From: Ga0077527 sp038316355
GTDB taxonomy: Bacteria > Pseudomonadota > Gammaproteobacteria > Burkholderiales > SG8-41
DNA: 64,000 bases
Direction: 5' to 3'
Assembly (NCBI GenBank): GCA_038316355.1
Contig: JBBQAO010000012.1
Coordinates: 1 to 64,000 of the forward strand
Below, in pieces: positions 32,085 to 41,143 of the stretch (positions within the stretch are counted from its first letter, which is position 1; each line of letters starts with the position of its first letter). A program made the position numbers and the translations under genes. The notes beneath the pieces are model-generated. The model searched no databases and was not told the DNA's origin. It saw nothing but the letters and a program-made list of their open reading frames with translations.

Positions 32085-33758
32085 ATGGATTCGCAACGGC
32101 TAGTTCTCTTCTTTGTATTCACCATGTCGGTGTTCCTGCTGTATGAGGCCTGGCAGCGCGACCATCAACAATCACCTGCGGCCACCGCTGTATCGGCTTC
32201 GGTAACACCGACGCCGACTCCGGGAGCGGTGCCGGCCCAGCCTGTTGCCGGTGTGCCGCCGGCGCCCAGTGCCGCACTGCTGCAAAACCCCTCTGCGCCA
32301 CCGGCTGTCGCCGCTTCAAGCGGCGGGCAAATCATCAAGGTTGAAACCGATCTTTACCGCGCGGAAATCAGTACCAGCGGCGGCGATCTGGTCCGCCTTG
32401 AACTGCTGAAACATGGCGGCACGCTCGACCGCAGTAAAAATTTCCTGTTGTTTGCGCGCTCCAGTGAGCATGTCTACATCGCCCAATCGGGGCTGATCGG
32501 AAACAACCTGCCGAATCACCAGACTGCGTATACCGCGCAGGCGACAGAATACAAACTGGCGGATGCCGCCGCTGATCTGGAAATCAGGCTGGAAGCCGCC
32601 GGTGGCGCGAAAGCCGCAAAAATCTACCGCTTCCATCGCGGCAGTTATGTCATCGACATTGCGCATGAAGTGACGAATACCGGCACGGCGCCGGTAGACG
32701 CTTTTGCCTATTTCCAGTTGGTGCGGGACTCGAAACCACCGGATGGCGATTCCGCGATGGTGCCGACGTATACCGGCGTTGCGGTGTATACGGAAAAAGA
32801 CAAGTTCCAGAAGGTCGCGTTCGGCGACATTGAAAAGGGCAAAACTCCCTATCCCAAGAACGGCAACGACGGCTGGATTGGTTTGTTGCAGCACTATTTT
32901 CTCGGCGCGTGGCTGCCCAAGCAGGGAACGCCGCGGGAGTTCTACACCCGCCAGGTGCCGCAGGGCCTGTACGCCGCCGGCGTGATCATCCCGGGCGGCA
33001 GCCTCGCACCGGGAGCCAGCGCGACACTGGCCATGCCGCTGTATGCCGGGCCGCAGGAACAGGAAAAACTCGCAGTATTGGCACCCGGACTGGATCTGGC
33101 CGTCGATTACGGCTGGTTGACGGTGATTGCTGCGCCGCTGTTCTGGGTGCTGCAGTGGATACACGGCTGGGCCGGAAACTGGGGCGTGGCCATCATCATT
33201 CTGACCATATTCATCAAGCTGGCGTTTTACCCGCTGTCGGAGGCGAGTTACCGCTCGATGGCGAAGATGCGCATCGTGGCGCCGAAACTGCAGCGGCTGA
33301 AAGATCAGTACGGCAACGACCGGCAGCGCATGCAGCAGGCGATGATGGAATTGTACAAAACCGAGAAAATCAATCCGCTGGGAGGGTGTCTGCCGATCGT
33401 GGTGCAGATACCGGTCTTTATCGCCTTGTACTGGGTGCTGCTCGGCAGCGTTGAAATGCGCCAGGCACCGTTCGCGCTGTGGATCAAGGATCTGTCGGTG
33501 GCGGATCCGTTTTACATTCTGCCCATTCTGATGGGCGCAACCATGATCATCCAGACCCGGCTCAATCCTGAGCCGCCGGATCCGGTGCAGGCGAAGGTCA
33601 TGAAGATCATGCCTATTGCCTTCAGCATCTTCTTTTTCTTCTTTCCCGCAGGGCTAGTGCTGTACTGGCTGGTCAACAACGTGCTTTCGATCGCACAGCA
33701 ATGGCACATTACCAGGGCCATGGAACTCGCGGCGAAACAAGCCAAGCAGAAAGCCTGA
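32085..33758 (+). CDS. yidC: Membrane protein insertase YidC
   Basis: A 557-residue inner-membrane protein. An N-terminal membrane anchor (LVLFFVFTMSVFLLYEAW), a Pro/Ala-rich linker, the large periplasmic domain (about residues 80-340), and five C-terminal membrane segments including WGVAIIILTIFIKLAFYPLS, GGCLPIVVQIPVFIALYWVL and FFFFPAGLVLYWLVNN. The positively charged groove residue is expected at the start of the second C-terminal segment (Lys in FIKLAFYPLS). It inserts small membrane proteins, such as the ATP synthase c subunit encoded 8 kb downstream. It starts 30 bp after rnpA. Confidence 0.97.
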   Translation: MDSQRLVLFFVFTMSVFLLYEAWQRDHQQSPAATAVSASVTPTPTPGAVPAQPVAGVPPAPSAALLQNPSAPPAVAASSGGQIIKVETDLYRAEISTSGGDLVRLELLKHGGTLDRSKNFLLFARSSEHVYIAQSGLIGNNLPNHQTAYTAQATEYKLADAAADLEIRLEAAGGAKAAKIYRFHRGSYVIDIAHEVTNTGTAPVDAFAYFQLVRDSKPPDGDSAMVPTYTGVAVYTEKDKFQKVAFGDIEKGKTPYPKNGNDGWIGLLQHYFLGAWLPKQGTPREFYTRQVPQGLYAAGVIIPGGSLAPGASATLAMPLYAGPQEQEKLAVLAPGLDLAVDYGWLTVIAAPLFWVLQWIHGWAGNWGVAIIILTIFIKLAFYPLSEASYRSMAKMRIVAPKLQRLKDQYGNDRQRMQQAMMELYKTEKINPLGGCLPIVVQIPVFIALYWVLLGSVEMRQAPFALWIKDLSVADPFYILPILMGATMIIQTRLNPEPPDPVQAKVMKIMPIAFSIFFFFFPAGLVLYWLVNNVLSIAQQWHITRAMELAAKQAKQKA

Positions 33759-33793
33759 GCACCGGCGTCACGGTGCGGCGCTATACTCGCCGC
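33759..33793 (+). other. Two overlapping hairpins between yidC and mnmE
   Basis: GCACCG/CGGTGC (33759-33764 with 33771-33776) and GCGGCG/CGCCGC (33775-33780 with 33788-33793) fill the 37-bp gap. There is no T-run, so it is not a classical terminator; TATACT in the second loop could be a weak -10 element. Confidence 0.3.
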
Positions 33794-33795
33794 GC

Positions 33796-35136
33796 ATGAT
33801 TTATCGCGACATCATTGCGGCAATCGCCACCGCACAGGGACGCGGAGGCATCGGCGTCATCCGCATTTCGGGACCGCATCTCGCACAATTTGCAGCCGGA
33901 CTGACCCCGCGCACATTCGAAGCGCGCCGTGCGCTGCTGACCACTTTTCTTGATGTCACGGGCCAGCCACTCGATGAAGGGTTGCTGCTGTTTTTCGCTG
34001 CCCCGCATTCCTACACCGGGGAAGACGTTATCGAATTGCAGGGACACGGCGGACCGGTGGTGATGCACCAACTGCTGCAGCGCTGCCTGGAACTCGGTGC
34101 CCGGCTGGCACGGCCCGGCGAATTCACCGAACGCGCTTACCTGAACGGACGCATGGATCTGGCGCAGGCCGAAGGCGTGGCCGATCTGATCGAGGCCTCT
34201 ACGGCACTGGCTGCTCGCGCCGCCTTGCGCTCCTTGCAAGGTGATTTTTCTGAATTAATTCAACAACTTACAAATAAAACCATCGCCTTGCGCACCTTGC
34301 TTGAGGCGACGCTGGATTTTCCCGAAGAAGAAGTCGAATTTCTGACTGCCGGTCGCGCGCAACAACAGTTGTCCGCGGTTCGCGAACAACTGGATGCGAC
34401 GCTGGCCGCAACCCGTCAGGGCAGCTTGTTGCGCGATGGCATACAGGCGGTGCTGATCGGCGAGCCCAATGTCGGCAAGTCGAGTTTGCTTAACCGTCTG
34501 GCCGGTGAAGAGGTGGCTATCGTCACCGAAGTGCCGGGAACGACCCGGGATGCTGTTCGCGAACAGATTGATATTGACGGCATGCCGGTGCACATCATCG
34601 ATACCGCGGGCCTACGCGAAACCACGGATGCTGTCGAACGCATCGGCATCAACCGGACTTGGGCGATGATCGAGAAGGCCGATTTGGCGCTGCTGGTGTC
34701 TGATGCCGGCGGGGAGAATGACGGCGCCAACCGCGCCATCATCGATCGCTTGCCGGTCGGTCTGGCGCGAATTCGGGTGAAAAACAAAATCGATCTGACC
34801 CAGCGCAAGCCGGGACGGGAAACGGTCGGTAACGAAGAACAGGTCTGGGTTTCTGCGAAGACGGGCGCAGGGCTGGAATTGCTGAAACAGGCGATCTGGG
34901 TGCAAGCGGGCTGGCATCCCTCCGGGGAGGGCGTCTTCACCGCCAGGACACGCCATATTGAAGCCTTGCAGACCGCACAGTGCCATCTGGCCACGGCCGC
35001 AGGGCTTACTGATCGCCTTGAGCTGTATGCTGAGGAATTGCGCCTGGCGCACGAAGCGCTGGGAGGGATTACCGGGGAATACACCCCGGACGACCTGCTG
35101 GGCGAGATTTTCTCCAAATTCTGTATCGGTAAATAA
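33796..35136 (+). CDS. mnmE: tRNA modification GTPase MnmE
   Basis: A 446-residue protein with the N-terminal tetrahydrofolate-binding domain (IAAIATAQGRGGIGVIRISG), the helical domain, the inserted G domain (GEPNVGKSSLLNRL, TTRDAVRE, DTAGLRET, KNKIDL), and the C-terminal FCIGK with the conserved cysteine. With MnmG it makes the 5-carboxymethylaminomethyl modification at U34 of certain tRNAs. It starts 37 bp after yidC. The parS pair lies between it and its partner gene mnmG. Confidence 0.98.
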   Translation: MIYRDIIAAIATAQGRGGIGVIRISGPHLAQFAAGLTPRTFEARRALLTTFLDVTGQPLDEGLLLFFAAPHSYTGEDVIELQGHGGPVVMHQLLQRCLELGARLARPGEFTERAYLNGRMDLAQAEGVADLIEASTALAARAALRSLQGDFSELIQQLTNKTIALRTLLEATLDFPEEEVEFLTAGRAQQQLSAVREQLDATLAATRQGSLLRDGIQAVLIGEPNVGKSSLLNRLAGEEVAIVTEVPGTTRDAVREQIDIDGMPVHIIDTAGLRETTDAVERIGINRTWAMIEKADLALLVSDAGGENDGANRAIIDRLPVGLARIRVKNKIDLTQRKPGRETVGNEEQVWVSAKTGAGLELLKQAIWVQAGWHPSGEGVFTARTRHIEALQTAQCHLATAAGLTDRLELYAEELRLAHEALGGITGEYTPDDLLGEIFSKFCIGK

Positions 35137-35160
35137 ACTTGGTAAATAAGTCGGCCAGTG

Positions 35161-35174
35161 GTTCCACGTGGAAC
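35161..35174. promoter_or_regulatory. parS: parS centromere-like site 1
   Basis: GTTCCACGTGGAAC is a perfect 14-bp palindrome with the CACGTG core and matches a known parS variant (as in pseudomonads). It lies between mnmE and mnmG, 2.7 kb upstream of parA. Confidence 0.85.
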
Positions 35175-35207
35175 AATTCTGTGCTGGCAACCACTGTTGC
35201 GGCATTG

Positions 35208-35221
35208 GTTTCACGTGAAAC
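35208..35221. promoter_or_regulatory. parS: parS centromere-like site 2
   Basis: GTTTCACGTGAAAC is a perfect palindrome identical to the canonical parS core. Its centre is 47 bp from that of site 1. The rest of the 189-bp gap (35137-35325) should hold the mnmG promoter; no gene is present. Confidence 0.92.
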
Positions 35222-35325
35222 ATTCCTTCCTGCAGCGGCTGCGCCTTTCGCTGTGCAACAAAATTAAGCTATGATGCGCGCCCAAGCTTGCAGTCACCCG
35301 GGGTTCTCCGGCCGCGCGGCGTAAA

Positions 35326-37221
35326 ATGACGCAATACCCTGAAAAATTTGATGTAATTGTCATTGGCGGCGGCCACGCCGGCGCTGAAGCGGCGCTGGCC
35401 AGCGCGCGCATGGGCTGCCGTACGCTGCTGTTGACGCACAGCATCGAAACCTTGGGCCAGATGTCCTGTAATCCGTCCATCGGCGGCATTGGCAAGGGTC
35501 ACCTGGTCAAGGAAATCGATGCGCTGGGCGGGGCCATGGCCGCGGCGACCGACGAAGCCGGTATCCAGTTTCGCATCCTCAACTCGCGCAAAGGCCCTGC
35601 GGTGCGGGCTACCCGGGCCCAGGCGGATCGTGTGCTGTATCGCCGCGCCATCCGGGGCCGCATCGAGCAACAAGCCAATCTGCAGGTGTTCCAGCAAGCC
35701 GTCGACGATCTGGTGGTGCAGGGCGACCGGGTGATCGGCGTGGTGACCCAGATCGGCTTGCGTTTTGACGCACCAGGCGTGGTGCTGACCGCAGGTACAT
35801 TTCTGTCCGGGCTGATCCATGTCGGCCTCGAACATCATCGGGGCGGTCGTGCCGGTGATCCGCCTTCGATCAGTCTGGCCGCGCGGCTGCGCGAACTGAA
35901 ACTGCCGGTGGGCCGCTTGAAAACCGGCACACCGCCGCGCATCGACGGCCGCAGCATCGACTTTACGCAACTGACTGAACAGCCTGGTGATGATCCGGCC
36001 CCGGTGTTTTCATTCCTCGGCCGGCGCGAACAACATCCGGCGCAGATGCCGTGCTGGATTACGCATACCAATGAACGCACGCATGATGCGATCCGCGGCG
36101 GACTGGATCGTTCGCCGATGTTTACCGGTGTCATCGAAGGTGTCGGGCCGCGTTACTGCCCGTCGATCGAAGACAAGATCCATCGCTTCGCGGATAAATC
36201 GTCGCACCAGATTTTCCTCGAACCCGAAGGTCTGACGGTCAATGAGTATTATCCCAACGGCATATCGACCAGCTTGCCCTTCGACGTGCAGCTTGCCGTC
36301 GTGCGTTCGATCCAGGGACTGGAACACGCACATATCACACGACCGGGTTATGCCATCGAGTACGATTATTTCGATCCAATCGGGTTGAAAGCGTCACTGG
36401 AAACCAAAGCCATCGGCGGATTGTTTTTTGCCGGGCAGATCAACGGCACCACCGGTTATGAAGAGGCCGCTGCGCAGGGTTTGCTGGCGGGTATCAATGC
36501 CGCGCTGCAGGTCAGCGGAAAAGCGGCCTGGTCACCGACGCGCGATCAGGCCTACCTCGGCGTGCTGGTCGACGATCTGATTACCCGCGGTGTGTCCGAG
36601 CCCTATCGCATGTTCACCAGCCGCGCCGAGTACCGTTTGTCCCTGCGTGAAGACAATGCTGATCTGCGTCTGACCGAAGCCGGCCGGCGTCTGGGTGTGG
36701 TCAATGACCAGCGCTGGGAGGCGTTTGCGCGTAAGCGTGATGCCATTGCGCAGGAACAGGAACGGCTGAAATCGATCTGGATAAATCCGCAGATTTTGTC
36801 CGCGGAACAGGCGACACAATTGTTCGGAAAACCACTTGAGCGTGAGTATTCACTCACGGATTTGTTGCGGCGGCCGGAACTGTCCTACAACACGCTGATG
36901 ACTCTGCCGGGCGCAGGTCCGGGAGTGACTGACCCACAAGTCGCCGCGCAGGTGGAAATCCAGTCCAAGTATCAGGGCTACATCGAACGTCAGCAGACGG
37001 AAATCGAACATCGTGCATTACAGGATGATCTGCGTCTGCCGCCGGATCTGGATTACGCGCAGGTGCGCGGCCTGTCGATTGAAGTCCAGCAAAAACTCAA
37101 TCGTGCGAAGCCGGAAAACATCGGCCAGGCCTCGCGCATTTCCGGCATCACACCGGCGGCGATCTCGGTGCTGCTGGTGTATCTGAAACGTGCGCACAGC
37201 GCATTGCAGAAAAGCGCATGA
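35326..37221 (+). CDS. mnmG: tRNA uridine 5-carboxymethylaminomethyl modification enzyme MnmG
   Basis: A 631-residue FAD enzyme: FDVIVIGGGHAGAEAALASA (FAD fold), LGQMSCNPSIGGIGKGHL, RTPP-type loop RLKTGTPPRIDGRSID, CWITHTNE, PGYAIEYDYFDP and GLFFAGQINGTTGYEEAAAQ, plus the C-terminal helical domain that meets MnmE and tRNA. Full length. It acts with MnmE on U34 of tRNA. Its stop overlaps the rsmG start (ATGA), and rsmG overlaps parA the same way, so mnmG-rsmG-parA are translationally linked. Confidence 0.98.
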   Translation: MTQYPEKFDVIVIGGGHAGAEAALASARMGCRTLLLTHSIETLGQMSCNPSIGGIGKGHLVKEIDALGGAMAAATDEAGIQFRILNSRKGPAVRATRAQADRVLYRRAIRGRIEQQANLQVFQQAVDDLVVQGDRVIGVVTQIGLRFDAPGVVLTAGTFLSGLIHVGLEHHRGGRAGDPPSISLAARLRELKLPVGRLKTGTPPRIDGRSIDFTQLTEQPGDDPAPVFSFLGRREQHPAQMPCWITHTNERTHDAIRGGLDRSPMFTGVIEGVGPRYCPSIEDKIHRFADKSSHQIFLEPEGLTVNEYYPNGISTSLPFDVQLAVVRSIQGLEHAHITRPGYAIEYDYFDPIGLKASLETKAIGGLFFAGQINGTTGYEEAAAQGLLAGINAALQVSGKAAWSPTRDQAYLGVLVDDLITRGVSEPYRMFTSRAEYRLSLREDNADLRLTEAGRRLGVVNDQRWEAFARKRDAIAQEQERLKSIWINPQILSAEQATQLFGKPLEREYSLTDLLRRPELSYNTLMTLPGAGPGVTDPQVAAQVEIQSKYQGYIERQQTEIEHRALQDDLRLPPDLDYAQVRGLSIEVQQKLNRAKPENIGQASRISGITPAAISVLLVYLKRAHSALQKSA

Positions 37222-37841
37222 GCCTCGCCGGCGAACTGGCCGCGGGCATCGCAGCGTTGGGTCTGGATGTCGCGCCGCAGGCGCAGCAGCGCATGCTCGA
37301 TTATCTGGTGCTGGTCGAAAAATGGAACAAGGCCTACAACCTGACTGCTGTGCGCGAGCCCGCGAAAATGCTGACCCATCATCTGCTCGATTCCTTGTCG
37401 GTGTTGCCCCATTTGCACGGCCCGCGCGTGCTTGATGTCGGCAGCGGTGCCGGATTGCCGGGCATTCCGCTGGCAATGGCGCAAGCGGAATGGCAATTCA
37501 CCCTGCTCGATTCCAGTCACAAAAAAACCACCTTTCTGCGCCAGGCGGTGATCGAACTCAAGCTTGCCAATGTGGATGTCGTTTGTGATCGCGTCGAAAC
37601 CTGGCCCGCGCCACAGACCTTCGACACCGTGGTGTCGCGTGCATTTTCGGATCTGCCGGAATTCCTCGAACTGGCTGGAAAGCTGTGCGCCAAAACCGGC
37701 GTGGTTGTAGCGATGAAAGGTATTTACCCGCATGAAGAACTGGCGCAACTGCCGAAGGATTTTCAGTTGCGCAACGTGGTGTCGCTGAAGGTGCCGGGGC
37801 TGGGTGCGGAACGTCATGCCGCCGTGTTGCAGCCAGCATGA
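37218..37841 (+). CDS. rsmG: 16S rRNA (guanine-527 N7)-methyltransferase RsmG
   Basis: A 207-residue SAM-dependent methyltransferase with WNKAYNLTAVR, HHLLDSLSVLP, LDVGSGAGLPGIPLAMA (SAM motif) and LLDSSHKKTTFLRQ. It methylates G527 of 16S rRNA; loss of this activity gives low-level streptomycin resistance in other bacteria. The ATG overlaps the mnmG stop and its TGA overlaps the parA ATG. Confidence 0.97.
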   Translation: MSLAGELAAGIAALGLDVAPQAQQRMLDYLVLVEKWNKAYNLTAVREPAKMLTHHLLDSLSVLPHLHGPRVLDVGSGAGLPGIPLAMAQAEWQFTLLDSSHKKTTFLRQAVIELKLANVDVVCDRVETWPAPQTFDTVVSRAFSDLPEFLELAGKLCAKTGVVVAMKGIYPHEELAQLPKDFQLRNVVSLKVPGLGAERHAAVLQPA

Positions 37842-38626
37842 CCGCTATGACGCGAATCATCGCAATCACGAACCAAAAAGGGGGCGTCGGCAAAACCACC
37901 ACCAGCGTCAATCTGGCGGCGAGTCTCGCAGCGACACATCGCCGCGTGTTGCTGGTGGATCTCGATCCACAGGGTAATGCCACCATGGGCAGTGGCATCG
38001 ACAAGCGCAGCCTGCCGGTCACGGTGTACCACGTATTGCTCGGCGAAAAACAAATCACCGAAGTGCGCCAGCGTGCAGCCGCAGGGTACGATGTGTTGCC
38101 GTCGAATCGCGACCTGGCTGGCGCTGAAGTCGAGCTGGTCGATATCGATCATCGCGAAACGCGGCTGAAGGATGCGCTGCAGACCGTTGCTGCCGAGTAC
38201 GATTTCATCCTGATCGATTGTCCGCCGGCACTGAATCTGTTGACCGTGAACGGATTGACAGCGGCACAAGCCGTGATGATTCCGATGCAGTGCGAGTATT
38301 ACGCACTGGAAGGTTTGTCGGATCTGGTCAGCACCATCAAGCGCGTGCGCGAACACCTCAATCCCGATCTCGAAATCGAAGGCCTGCTGCGCACCATGTA
38401 TGACCCGCGCAATACGCTGGCACAACAGGTTTCGGCGCAACTGATGCAGCACTTCGGCGACAAGGTGTATCGCACGGTGATCCCGCGCAACGTGCGGCTG
38501 GCGGAAGCGCCCAGCCACGGTTTGCCGGCACTGGAATTTGATCGCGCCTCCAAAGGCGCGCAGGCCTATCTGGCGCTGGCCGGCGAAATGCTGAACCGCA
38601 GCGCTAAAAACATAATAAGTAATTGA
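37838..38626 (+). CDS. parA: Chromosome partitioning ATPase ParA (Soj)
   Basis: A 262-residue deviant-Walker ATPase: NQKGGVGKTTTSVNLAASLA, LLVDLDPQGNAT and ILIDCPPALNLLTVN. It lacks an N-terminal DNA-binding extension, so it is the chromosomal (type Ib-like) form that binds DNA non-specifically. It works with ParB at parS to place the origin region. The start is the ATG at 37838 overlapping rsmG; an ATG three codons on (MTRIIAIT) is also possible. The stop codon overlaps an IHF-type motif in the parA-parB gap. Confidence 0.97.
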   Translation: MTAMTRIIAITNQKGGVGKTTTSVNLAASLAATHRRVLLVDLDPQGNATMGSGIDKRSLPVTVYHVLLGEKQITEVRQRAAAGYDVLPSNRDLAGAEVELVDIDHRETRLKDALQTVAAEYDFILIDCPPALNLLTVNGLTAAQAVMIPMQCEYYALEGLSDLVSTIKRVREHLNPDLEIEGLLRTMYDPRNTLAQQVSAQLMQHFGDKVYRTVIPRNVRLAEAPSHGLPALEFDRASKGAQAYLALAGEMLNRSAKNIISN

Positions 38627-38628
38627 TT
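38616..38628 (-). promoter_or_regulatory. IHF-consensus site at the parA-parB junction
   Basis: On the minus strand AATCAATTACTTA fits WATCAANNNNTTR exactly, with an A-tract beside it. It spans the parA stop codon and lies 13 bp before parB. Binding is inferred only. Confidence 0.35.
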
Positions 38629-38641
38629 TTAAAGGATTATT

Positions 38642-39508
38642 ATGGTTAAGCTCAAAGGTTTGGGGCGTGGCCTCGATGCCCTGCTCGGCGGTGAAAACTC
38701 GCCGCCACGCGCCAGCAGCGCGGATGCCGTCACCACACTGCCGATTGCTGCACTACAGCCGGGCAAATACCAGCCCCGTTCGCGTATGGATCAGGATGCG
38801 CTGAACGCGCTGGCTGCGTCGATCAAGGCCCAGGGCATCATGCAGCCGATCCTGGTGCGGCCGGTAGGCGGCGGCAACCATGAAATCATCGCCGGTGAAC
38901 GGCGCTGGCGTGCGGCACGCATCGCCGGGCTGAGCAGCGTGCCGGTGCTGGTGCGCGATGTGCCCGACCAGCAGGCGCTGGCCGTGGCACTGATTGAAAA
39001 CATCCAGCGTGAAGATCTCAATGCACTCGAAGAAGCCACCGGCATCGAGCGTCTGATCAATGAATTTGCCCTGACGCACCAGGCGGTGGCCGATGCCATC
39101 GGCAAATCGCGCGCGGCAGTGACCAATCTGCTGCGGCTGCTGGAGCTGGCGCCGCCGGTCAAAACGCTGCTCGGCGAAGGCCGCATTGAAATGGGCCATG
39201 CGCGCGCCCTGCTGGCCTTGCCGGCAGTGCGCCAGGTCGAACTGGCCAACGAGGCCGCCGCCAAAGGGCTGTCGGTGCGCGAGGTCGAACAGCGGGTGGC
39301 GGCAATACTGACCACGCGTAGCGGCGGTCGCGCCAAGCCGGCTGGCGACCGCGACGTGCTACGCCTGCAGGAGACCCTGGCCGAGAAACTCGGCACCCGG
39401 GTGCAGATCAAGACCAAGCGCAAAGGCAAGGGTAGCCTGGTCATCGATTACGGTAGTCTCGACCAGTTGGACGGGTTGATTTCCCGGCTGACCCGTGAAA
39501 GTCGTTAA
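38642..39508 (+). CDS. parB: Chromosome partitioning protein ParB (Spo0J)
   Basis: A 288-residue CTPase/DNA-binding protein: LKGLGRGLDALLGG start, LQPGKYQPRSRMDQDAL, the CTP-binding GERRWRAARIAGL and ENIQREDLNALEEA, the helix-turn-helix LTHQAVADAIGKSRAAVTNL, and a C-terminal dimerisation domain (GSLVIDYGSLDQLDGLISRL). It loads at parS and spreads along DNA as a clamp. The ATG at 38642 follows AAGGA. Confidence 0.97.
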   Translation: MVKLKGLGRGLDALLGGENSPPRASSADAVTTLPIAALQPGKYQPRSRMDQDALNALAASIKAQGIMQPILVRPVGGGNHEIIAGERRWRAARIAGLSSVPVLVRDVPDQQALAVALIENIQREDLNALEEATGIERLINEFALTHQAVADAIGKSRAAVTNLLRLLELAPPVKTLLGEGRIEMGHARALLALPAVRQVELANEAAAKGLSVREVEQRVAAILTTRSGGRAKPAGDRDVLRLQETLAEKLGTRVQIKTKRKGKGSLVIDYGSLDQLDGLISRLTRESR

Positions 39509-39527
39509 TGGTGCGGCGCAGAATGGT

Positions 39528-39557
39528 TTGACGCGGTAGCGGCCTAACCATTAAAAT
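39528..39557 (+). promoter_or_regulatory. atp operon promoter
   Basis: TTGACG (39528-39533) and TAAAAT (39552-39557) are spaced by 18 bp, 25 bp before the atpI start. This would separate atp transcription from parAB. Confidence 0.6.
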
Positions 39558-39582
39558 TCCACGGTTTGCAGGGGCCGTCCGG

Positions 39583-39951
39583 GTGTTAGTACGCATCGAC
39601 AGCAAGCCCATGCGCAGCGCAATGCGTTGGCAGATGTATGCCACCGTGAGTCTGGGATTGCTGGCAGGGGTGTTCATCGGCGGGCATGGCGCGGTTTCTG
39701 CGCTGCTGGGGGGCATCATCAACCAGATCGCGGATTTGGCTTACGCGGTGCTGGTATCCGGCAGCAGGGTCAGGACGGCGGGCAATACCTTGCGCGCGCT
39801 GTTCCGGGCCGAAGCTGCCCGCATCATCTTGATTGTGTTGCAGATGGGTTGGGTGCTGACGACGTATAAAGACGTGGTGCATCCGGTTTTTTTCATATCG
39901 TTCGCCGTTTCGGTCATCGTGTTCCGAATGGCGATCTTGGTCAAAGAATAA
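39583..39951 (+). CDS. atpI: ATP synthase protein I
   Basis: A 122-residue membrane protein with about four hydrophobic segments (QMYATVSLGLLAGVFIGG, AVSALLGGIINQIADLAYAV, IILIVLQMGWVLTTY, VFFISFAVSVIVFRMAIL). Position directly before atpB and the hydrophobic pattern identify it as AtpI, a poorly conserved accessory factor thought to help assemble the c ring. The GTG at 39583 is the open-frame start; an ATG at 39610 (MRSAMRWQMY) is an alternative. Confidence 0.85.
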   Translation: MLVRIDSKPMRSAMRWQMYATVSLGLLAGVFIGGHGAVSALLGGIINQIADLAYAVLVSGSRVRTAGNTLRALFRAEAARIILIVLQMGWVLTTYKDVVHPVFFISFAVSVIVFRMAILVKE

Positions 39952-39970
39952 GCACCAGGGACAAGCAGAG

Positions 39971-40777
39971 ATGGCCGCAGGACAGGAACTGACGCCGACC
40001 AGCTATATCGGTCATCATCTCACCAACCGTACGGTTTCCCTGGGCGATAGCCCCTTCTGGACGCTGCACCTCGATACGTTCCTGACGGCGTTCACGCTCG
40101 GCGTCGTCGGTTTCGGCTTGCTGTGGTGGGTGGTGAGCGGCGCCACTTCGGGCGTGCCGAACAAACGCCAGGCTTTTGTCGAGATGCTGATTGAGTTCGT
40201 CGACGACCAGGTCAAAGGCATTTTCCACGGCAACCGCGCCTTTGTCGGACCTCTGGCTCTGACGGTGTTTGTCTGGGTACTGCTGATGAACGCAATGGAT
40301 TTCATCCCGGTCGATCTTGTGGCGTGGTTTACCGGAAATGTGTTGCAGCAGCACGAGTGGAAGCCGGTGCCGACTTCCGACATCAACACCACCTTCGCGC
40401 TGGCGCTGTCGGTGTGGCTGCTGATGCTGTTCTACAACGTCAAGGTCAAGGGGATCGGCGGCTGGACCCACGAATTGTTCTGCACGCCCTTCGGCGGTAA
40501 TCCCCTGCTCTGGATTTTCAATTTTCTGTTCAACCTCGTTGAATATATTTCCAAGCCGCTGTCACACTCGCTGCGGCTCTACGGCAACATTTACGCCGGT
40601 GAAATCATTTTCATGCTGCTGTGGATGTGGGCCGCGACCGGGCTGGTCGGTTCGGTGTTCGGCGGCGTACTGGCGCTGGGCTGGGCGATTTTCCACATCC
40701 TGATTGTTGTGCTGCAGGCCTACATTTTCATGATGCTCACCGCTGTTTACATGGCGATGGCGCACGAAAGTCATTAA
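39971..40777 (+). CDS. atpB: F-type ATP synthase subunit a
   Basis: A 268-residue integral membrane protein of the Fo sector. It holds the essential arginine in LSHSLRLYGNIYAGE (about residue 200) facing the c ring, and downstream segments ILIVVLQAYIFMMLTAVYMA. It forms the two proton half-channels. The ATG at 39971 is 19 bp after atpI. Confidence 0.97.
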   Translation: MAAGQELTPTSYIGHHLTNRTVSLGDSPFWTLHLDTFLTAFTLGVVGFGLLWWVVSGATSGVPNKRQAFVEMLIEFVDDQVKGIFHGNRAFVGPLALTVFVWVLLMNAMDFIPVDLVAWFTGNVLQQHEWKPVPTSDINTTFALALSVWLLMLFYNVKVKGIGGWTHELFCTPFGGNPLLWIFNFLFNLVEYISKPLSHSLRLYGNIYAGEIIFMLLWMWAATGLVGSVFGGVLALGWAIFHILIVVLQAYIFMMLTAVYMAMAHESH

Positions 40778-40819
40778 CCAAGCCATTGTTTTTTTTGATA
40801 GTTCTAAAAGGAGATTCTG

Positions 40820-41092
40820 ATGGATAAGCTGCAACTTGTTGCGATGATCCAGGCGTATACCGGCATCGGTATCGGTCTGATGATCGGCCTGGGCGCCGCC
40901 GGCGCGTGTATCGGTGTGGGCATCATGTGCAGCCGCTTCCTTGAGGGCGCTGCGCGCCAGCCGGAACTGATGCCACAACTGCAGGCGAAGGTGTTCCTGC
41001 TGCTGGGCCTGATCGATGCCTCGTTCATTATCGGCGTCGGCCTCGCACTGTGGTTCGCCACCGGCAATCCCCTGCTCGCAAGCCTGAACTAA
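40820..41092 (+). CDS. atpE: F-type ATP synthase subunit c
   Basis: A 90-residue hairpin of two membrane helices joined by the polar loop SRFLEGAARQPELMP (conserved RQPE). The proton-carrying carboxylate is Asp in LLGLIDASFIIGVGLAL; the Glu/Gln pattern of sodium-type rings is absent, so it is proton-driven. AAGGAG lies seven bases before the ATG, consistent with the high translation needed for a multi-copy ring. Confidence 0.98.
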   Translation: MDKLQLVAMIQAYTGIGIGLMIGLGAAGACIGVGIMCSRFLEGAARQPELMPQLQAKVFLLLGLIDASFIIGVGLALWFATGNPLLASLN

Positions 41093-41143
41093 GTAAGCAA
41101 GCAAGGTAAGGTTGTTACGAACCGCTGTCCGTAGGGGAAAGTC

